Of a stretch of 64,000 bases of DNA, positions 59,728 through 64,000 are shown piece by piece. The position numbers were made by a program, and so were the translations under genes. Position 1 is the stretch's first letter. Each line of letters starts with the position of its first letter. The DNA is from Rotaria sordida (lineage: Eukaryota; Rotifera; Eurotatoria; Philodinida; Philodinidae). The notes beneath the pieces are model-generated. The model was not told the DNA's origin and did no database searches. It saw only the letters and a program-made list of their open reading frames with translations. The DNA is taken from NCBI GenBank assembly GCA_905250125.1, contig CAJNOL010000950.1, positions 27,425-91,424 on the forward strand, read 5' to 3'.

Positions 59728-60170
59728 CCACATATTGTGATAAATGAGTATAATAATTATCATGTAAAAATAAATCTGGATTATTTCGCTATTGTTTCCA
59801 TAAATCATCAAATGTAATATGAAAATTAACATTCTGAAATTATCTATATTGCATTGAATCTGTTTTTTTTTTATGAATAGACTAAAGACCTGCGAGACAT
59901 TTTTGTAAAAAAAGAAATGGAATTTCGGACTCGAAAAATAAAGTTTGTTCCACAAAACTCTAGAATAGATTAATAATAAAAAGTAAAACAAATATAAATA
60001 TATAACACAATTTCGAAGCTAAAATTACATCAGTAGTTTGGAATGTTTCAATTAATTCACTTTTATCCCATCATCATCTATTCGGCGTTTGATTAGTTCA
60101 AATAGCTTGACGAAGAAAAATATTCTTTATTAGCATCAGTATAAAAAGATTAAAAATGTCCGTACAATCT
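59728..60170 (-). pseudogene. decayed partial STIM copy (exons 2-4)
   Basis: On the minus strand, 59773-59890 matches STIM exon 3 (CCATAAATCATCAAATGT and CATTGAATCTG on the plus strand are shared with 42852-42912). 60043-60170 matches exon 2 (TTTATTAGCATCAGT; GTACAATCTGAAAT corresponds to GTACAATCTATGAA). A shorter piece at 59728-59768 resembles exon 4. The EF-hand segment is disrupted by indels and stops. Exons 2 and 3 are still separated by an intron-like spacer, so this came from DNA duplication, not retrotransposition. The rest of the gene was not found here. Confidence 0.75.
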
Positions 60171-61675
60171 GAAATAAATATATTTCTTATTAAAATGAAC
60201 AAAACAAATAATAATCCGGCTCAAGAATATTATAAACTATGTTATTATCTTTTTATCTTGATTAAAAAAAATAATACAGATTATAGTGATAATAACTCAT
60301 TTATTGAGTTTGAATATATGAATGTTAGATTGAATATTAAATGACTTCTTTCAATTTTATTTTGTTATTCAATATTATCTTTTGAATATATAAATGAATA
60401 ATGATATATCCAATCTCTTGACTTCGATTTAAATTTGAAAAAAAAAAATCAAATTGAAATGTACATTGTCCTACTTTAGATTTTATCGATCAATCACCGT
60501 CATTTTGATCTAATTGTTTAATAATGCGAAGTACAATTAATCAATCACTACTTTTAAATGTCAAAAAAATCCTTTTCGCTTTCTGTGTACTTTATTTATA
60601 TATGGACAAGATTAATGTCATTTTTTTTTCTCTTCGCAATGAAAAGACAAAAATTTTTCTTCGTTGAAATTATGAATATATTTTTCATATGATTGACTTT
60701 TGTAGAGAATGACTTGTTTTAATCATTGATTCTCTAATTCATTCTACATTTCTTCAGTTGCAATTGTTTCGAAAAAAAAATATTACAATAGTATTCAATT
60801 ATAATCATTGATATTCAAATTTCAATAAGTCATTAAAAATCATTTTATAAAATATTAAATTCAATATTTGACATAAAAATGACATGAATCATGAAATCAT
60901 ACCAATAGAATTTTTTTGTTTATGTTTGATTTTTTAAGATAAAATATTGAATTGAAATTCGTTTTTAATTATCTAATTTTGTGATAAAAGTCAATATTCA
61001 ACTTTGATAAATATAGATTATCTTTTACATCATTTATTTGTTCAATCTTCGTTCTTTTTTGTTTTTCTATTTTTATATAACATTGTGAACATATCAAAAT
61101 GAACAAGTCATATATAAATGATCTTCTTATTTTTAATAGATCATGTATTTCGTTTACATTACATTTTTTTTTTGTGTATGTGAAAACTAAAATACAACAA
61201 ATATATTCAGTTGTCTTTTCATATACATATCATATTTGTGTATACGATGTATTCTTCGAATGCAAACTGAATATGATAAATCGGACCTGACAAGACCGTT
61301 TATAGATGAATGCGAGAAAGCCTAGGTTAATGTTACTTATCATTAGATTGACTCGAATGAAATAAAAAAGAAAAAAAAGATACGCTTACTGTTCTCATTT
61401 ATGATTAAAAAAAATATGTTGTGAATTGGCGATAGGCGTGGACCATTGCCCATTAATGGACGACGTAAGGAAGAAGTTTCTCACCTTTTCATCGAACACG
61501 CATTTATCACGGTCCAATGATTAGTCATTTGAACGTTGAACATTGCATACAAATATATACACATCAGTTCACTTTTGTGCGTGAGAAATATCATCAAGAA
61601 AAAAAGTACGTTGTAAAAATCATTATACGCGTCATTTTCTCATCATAACCATTATTCGATCAGTCGACTTTTATC
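60171..61675. other. AT-rich spacer and upstream region of the 61676 gene
   Basis: No gene was recognised up to about 61400. From 61430 to 61560 sequence is locally less AT-biased (GGCGATAGGCGTGGACCATT, CACGGTCCAATG) and may include promoter elements of the next gene. Confidence 0.45.
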
Positions 61676-63808
61676 ATGGCATTACTTGAAGATCCAACAA
61701 TTCAACGTATACTTAATGAAGTTAATAAAGCAGCTAGTGGTGGAGTATTTGGTCTTGCTGGTAATTATATATCTGAATCACCAAAACCAATGACACAAAT
61801 TAATATGCCAAAAGTCAATAATTTCTATACTCATCAACAACAAACACCACTTTTTTATCCACCACCGGATATGTTTGGTATTGATGGTATATCAAATTTT
61901 GATCAAAATCTTGATTTAAATTCATTAGAATCTATTGTACCAATAGCTACACCAAATAATTTTGATCTTTATAGTTCAGGTTTTTATAATACAATGCCAC
62001 AAAATATCATGTCACCATATGAAAATTATAAAAATGATATATTAAATACTACTAATAATACTAATAATAACAATAATAATAATAATAATAATAATAAAAC
62101 TAAACCAATACGTAGAGCATCAAGTGTTTCATCAACAAATAATGACATATTATTAGATCATCATCGTCATCAAGAATATCCAACAATACCACCAAAATTG
62201 ACATCTGCTATGCCAAATCTTGGTTTAAATTTACGTACAACACCACAATTAGATTCTATACCTGTCAATGTAGGTGAAACAATTGATGAAGGTATATCAA
62301 ATGAAACAACAGATATAGCAACAGCATCAATTGATTTATTAGCTGATAAAGATGATAATAATTCTTTACCACCAAATAGTAATAATGATGAAATTGATCC
62401 ACCACCTCATATATGTAAAAAACTATTTTCATTTGAATGTTTTTTTTTTTTTTTATATAATTTTATCATTGCTATTAAATTTTAGCTTCAGCTGGTCGAA
62501 TTTTTTATGATCCAAATCCTCAAATAATTCAACGTAAAGGTTCAAATTCAGTAACATATAAACAAAATATAATTGTTCGTTTTTTACAACCACCACCGAT
62601 TCCAAATGCTGGTCCACTTGTTATTAAAGAAGTTGATTTAGAAAAAAAAACCAATCATCAATCAATCTTTTGTTTGTTTGTTTTTTTTATTTTTATCTTT
62701 AGATAAGTCCTCAACAACAACCACCATTACCACCTTTGGTTATTAAACGTAAGATTATTTTCTTCGTTTTTCTTATATATATATTCATTTCTTTTATTTA
62801 GAACGTCCAACACCACCAAAAACTCCACCACCACTTGTTATTCGTGAAAAACCACCACCACTTCCACCAACTCTTGCAACAAAAGTGATAACTCGGTAAA
62901 TTAAATTTATATGTAGATTTACTTTGACAAAAAAAAAGAAAGAAAATTTTCTTTTTTTTTTTTTCAAAGACATTTACCACCTGACCCAACTCCACCACGA
63001 GCTGTAATTATAGAACGTTTACCACCGTTACCACCTAAACCAAGGGATATTATAATTGAACGTTGGTTACCATATGAAATAGTCAATCAAAAACGTAAAG
63101 TTATTGTAGAACATGTTCAAAAACCTTCTAAAGAATATCCACAACCAAAAAATGTTATCATAACGTATATATGATTTCTTTGAAAAGAATGTTTTTTCTT
63201 TTATTTTTGTTTTATATAGTTATGAACCTGTTCATGCAAAAATTGAACGTCATTTTCAAAAACAAAGTGTTATTCGTGAAGATCCTCAAGCATATACAAA
63301 TCGTTTTGGTGAACAATTAGTTGAACCAGCTGTTGTTATTGAACAAGCTCGTGCTGCTGGAGTTCTTGAAGATCTTGTAAAATAATTATTTGTTTCTTTG
63401 TTTTTTTTTTTTAAATGAAAAGTTTTGATTTTCATAATATATTTATTAGGATCCACCAGTATCATTTCTTACATCAACAACTCATAGCGTTGCTATAGGT
63501 ACAGATTATGAAACAACAATAAAAACAACTGCTGAACATGAACCAGAACAAATTAATAATAAGGATCAACAAGAAGAAAAAGAAATTCTTCCAACATCTA
63601 TTGAAAATATGCAAGATGATGATGTTTTTGTTGAAGAAAATGTTACACCTTTCTATATGAATTCAGGTATTTTATACATAATTAAAATGATTTATAATCA
63701 AATGTTTCTTTGTTGATTTTTTTTGTTTAAGGTGAAAGTCTTCAACAAACACTTCATCGTTTAGGTATTGAAATACCAAAAAATATCTTAAATGAACATC
63801 AATTTTGA
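61676..63808 (+). CDS. proline-rich protein with repeated V/I-I-x-E motifs; family uncertain
   Basis: Eight exons total 1671 nt and encode 556 residues: 61676-62414, 62486-62631, 62703-62748, 62802-62895, 62970-63164, 63220-63376, 63450-63666, 63732-63808; phases agree. Residues 1-245 are low complexity, with an Asn run. From about residue 250 the style changes: IIQRKGSNSVTYKQNIIVRF, then a series of units of about 15-18 residues, each with a hydrophobic triplet, a charged residue and PP (LVIKE, LVIKQ, LVIRE, VITRH, VIIER, IIIER, VIVEH, VIITYE). A conserved-looking C-terminal region follows (GEQLVEPAVVIEQARAAGV). There is no signal peptide or membrane helix. The VIxE/PP repeats recall membrane-skeleton alveolin/epiplastin proteins of protists, but this is resemblance only. 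Its function is unknown. Confidence 0.82.
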
Positions 63809-63949
63809 GATTGATGTTATCAATCTCAAACATTTTCTTAGTTCTTTACTCTCTTTTTCTTTCATTTGTATTTTTCTATAGTTATCATTTAGTAGAAAAG
63901 AAAAATTTGGTTTTTTTTCTATATATATATGTATACCTTTAATGTGATT

Positions 63950-63955
63950 AATAAA
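63950..63955 (+). terminator. AATAAA polyadenylation signal of the 61676 gene
   Basis: AATAAA lies about 140 bp after the stop and is followed by an A-run. Confidence 0.5.
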
Positions 63956-64000
63956 AAAAAAAAACTAAAAAATGTGAATTCATTGTTCGCATGCCTTTTT

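Noticed and set aside
61099..61290. 63-codon open frame upstream of the 61676 gene
   Set aside because: AT-driven composition, no homology and no codon bias resembling the real exons.

Overview
This window is AT-rich animal nuclear DNA. Seven multi-exon protein-coding genes can be reconstructed by hand with standard GT-AG introns. Most introns are only 45-70 bp and codons strongly favour A/T at third positions; a few introns of 1-2.6 kb are filled with repeats. FARP, STIM, RBM17, TBC1D23, FOXRED1 and a THRSP/MIG12-like gene point to a metazoan. Short introns, low GC, dense small DNA transposons and compact same-strand gene pairs with a splice acceptor just before the second ATG fit a rotifer (bdelloid or relative) best. 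That taxon is an inference, not proven.

Layout: 1-7528 is gene-poor and holds a hAT-type foldback element at the left edge, a decayed exon-like relic (about 1421-1752) and AT-rich spacer. A THRSP/MIG12-like gene lies at 7529-8313 (+). A repeat-rich gap follows, with a 1.1-kb inverted repeat interrupted by 10 Ns. A 24-exon FARP1/2 orthologue (FERM-DH-PH-PH) runs from 15832 to 28307 (+). Convergent to it is FOXRED1 (28636-38405, -), with a two-exon GNAT acetyltransferase gene (31360-32545, +) nested in one of its introns. STIM (38713-43302, -) sits 307 bp upstream of FOXRED1 on the same strand. Divergent from STIM are RBM17/SPF45 (44544-48272, +) and TBC1D23 (48419-57304, +), only 146 bp apart. 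After a spacer with a second hAT element and a decayed partial STIM copy comes a gene for a proline-rich protein with valine/isoleucine-glutamate repeats (61676-63808, +).

Functions: STIM is the ER calcium sensor, RBM17 a splicing factor, TBC1D23 an endosome-to-Golgi tether, FOXRED1 a mitochondrial complex I assembly factor, and FARP a Rho-GEF. They do not form one pathway. The tight STIM-FOXRED1 and RBM17-TBC1D23 pairs look like trans-spliced transcription units. TBC1D23 carries a one-base frame disruption in an A8 tract. Each exon model below was checked for reading phase; all except TBC1D23 sum to a multiple of three.

Non-coding DNA is dominated by non-autonomous transposons with long inverted repeats: hAT-like with an 8-bp target duplication, piggyBac-like with TTAA ends, Tc1/mariner-like, a dead DD37D mariner, and several unclassified foldbacks. 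Copies of the same families recur in introns of different genes.
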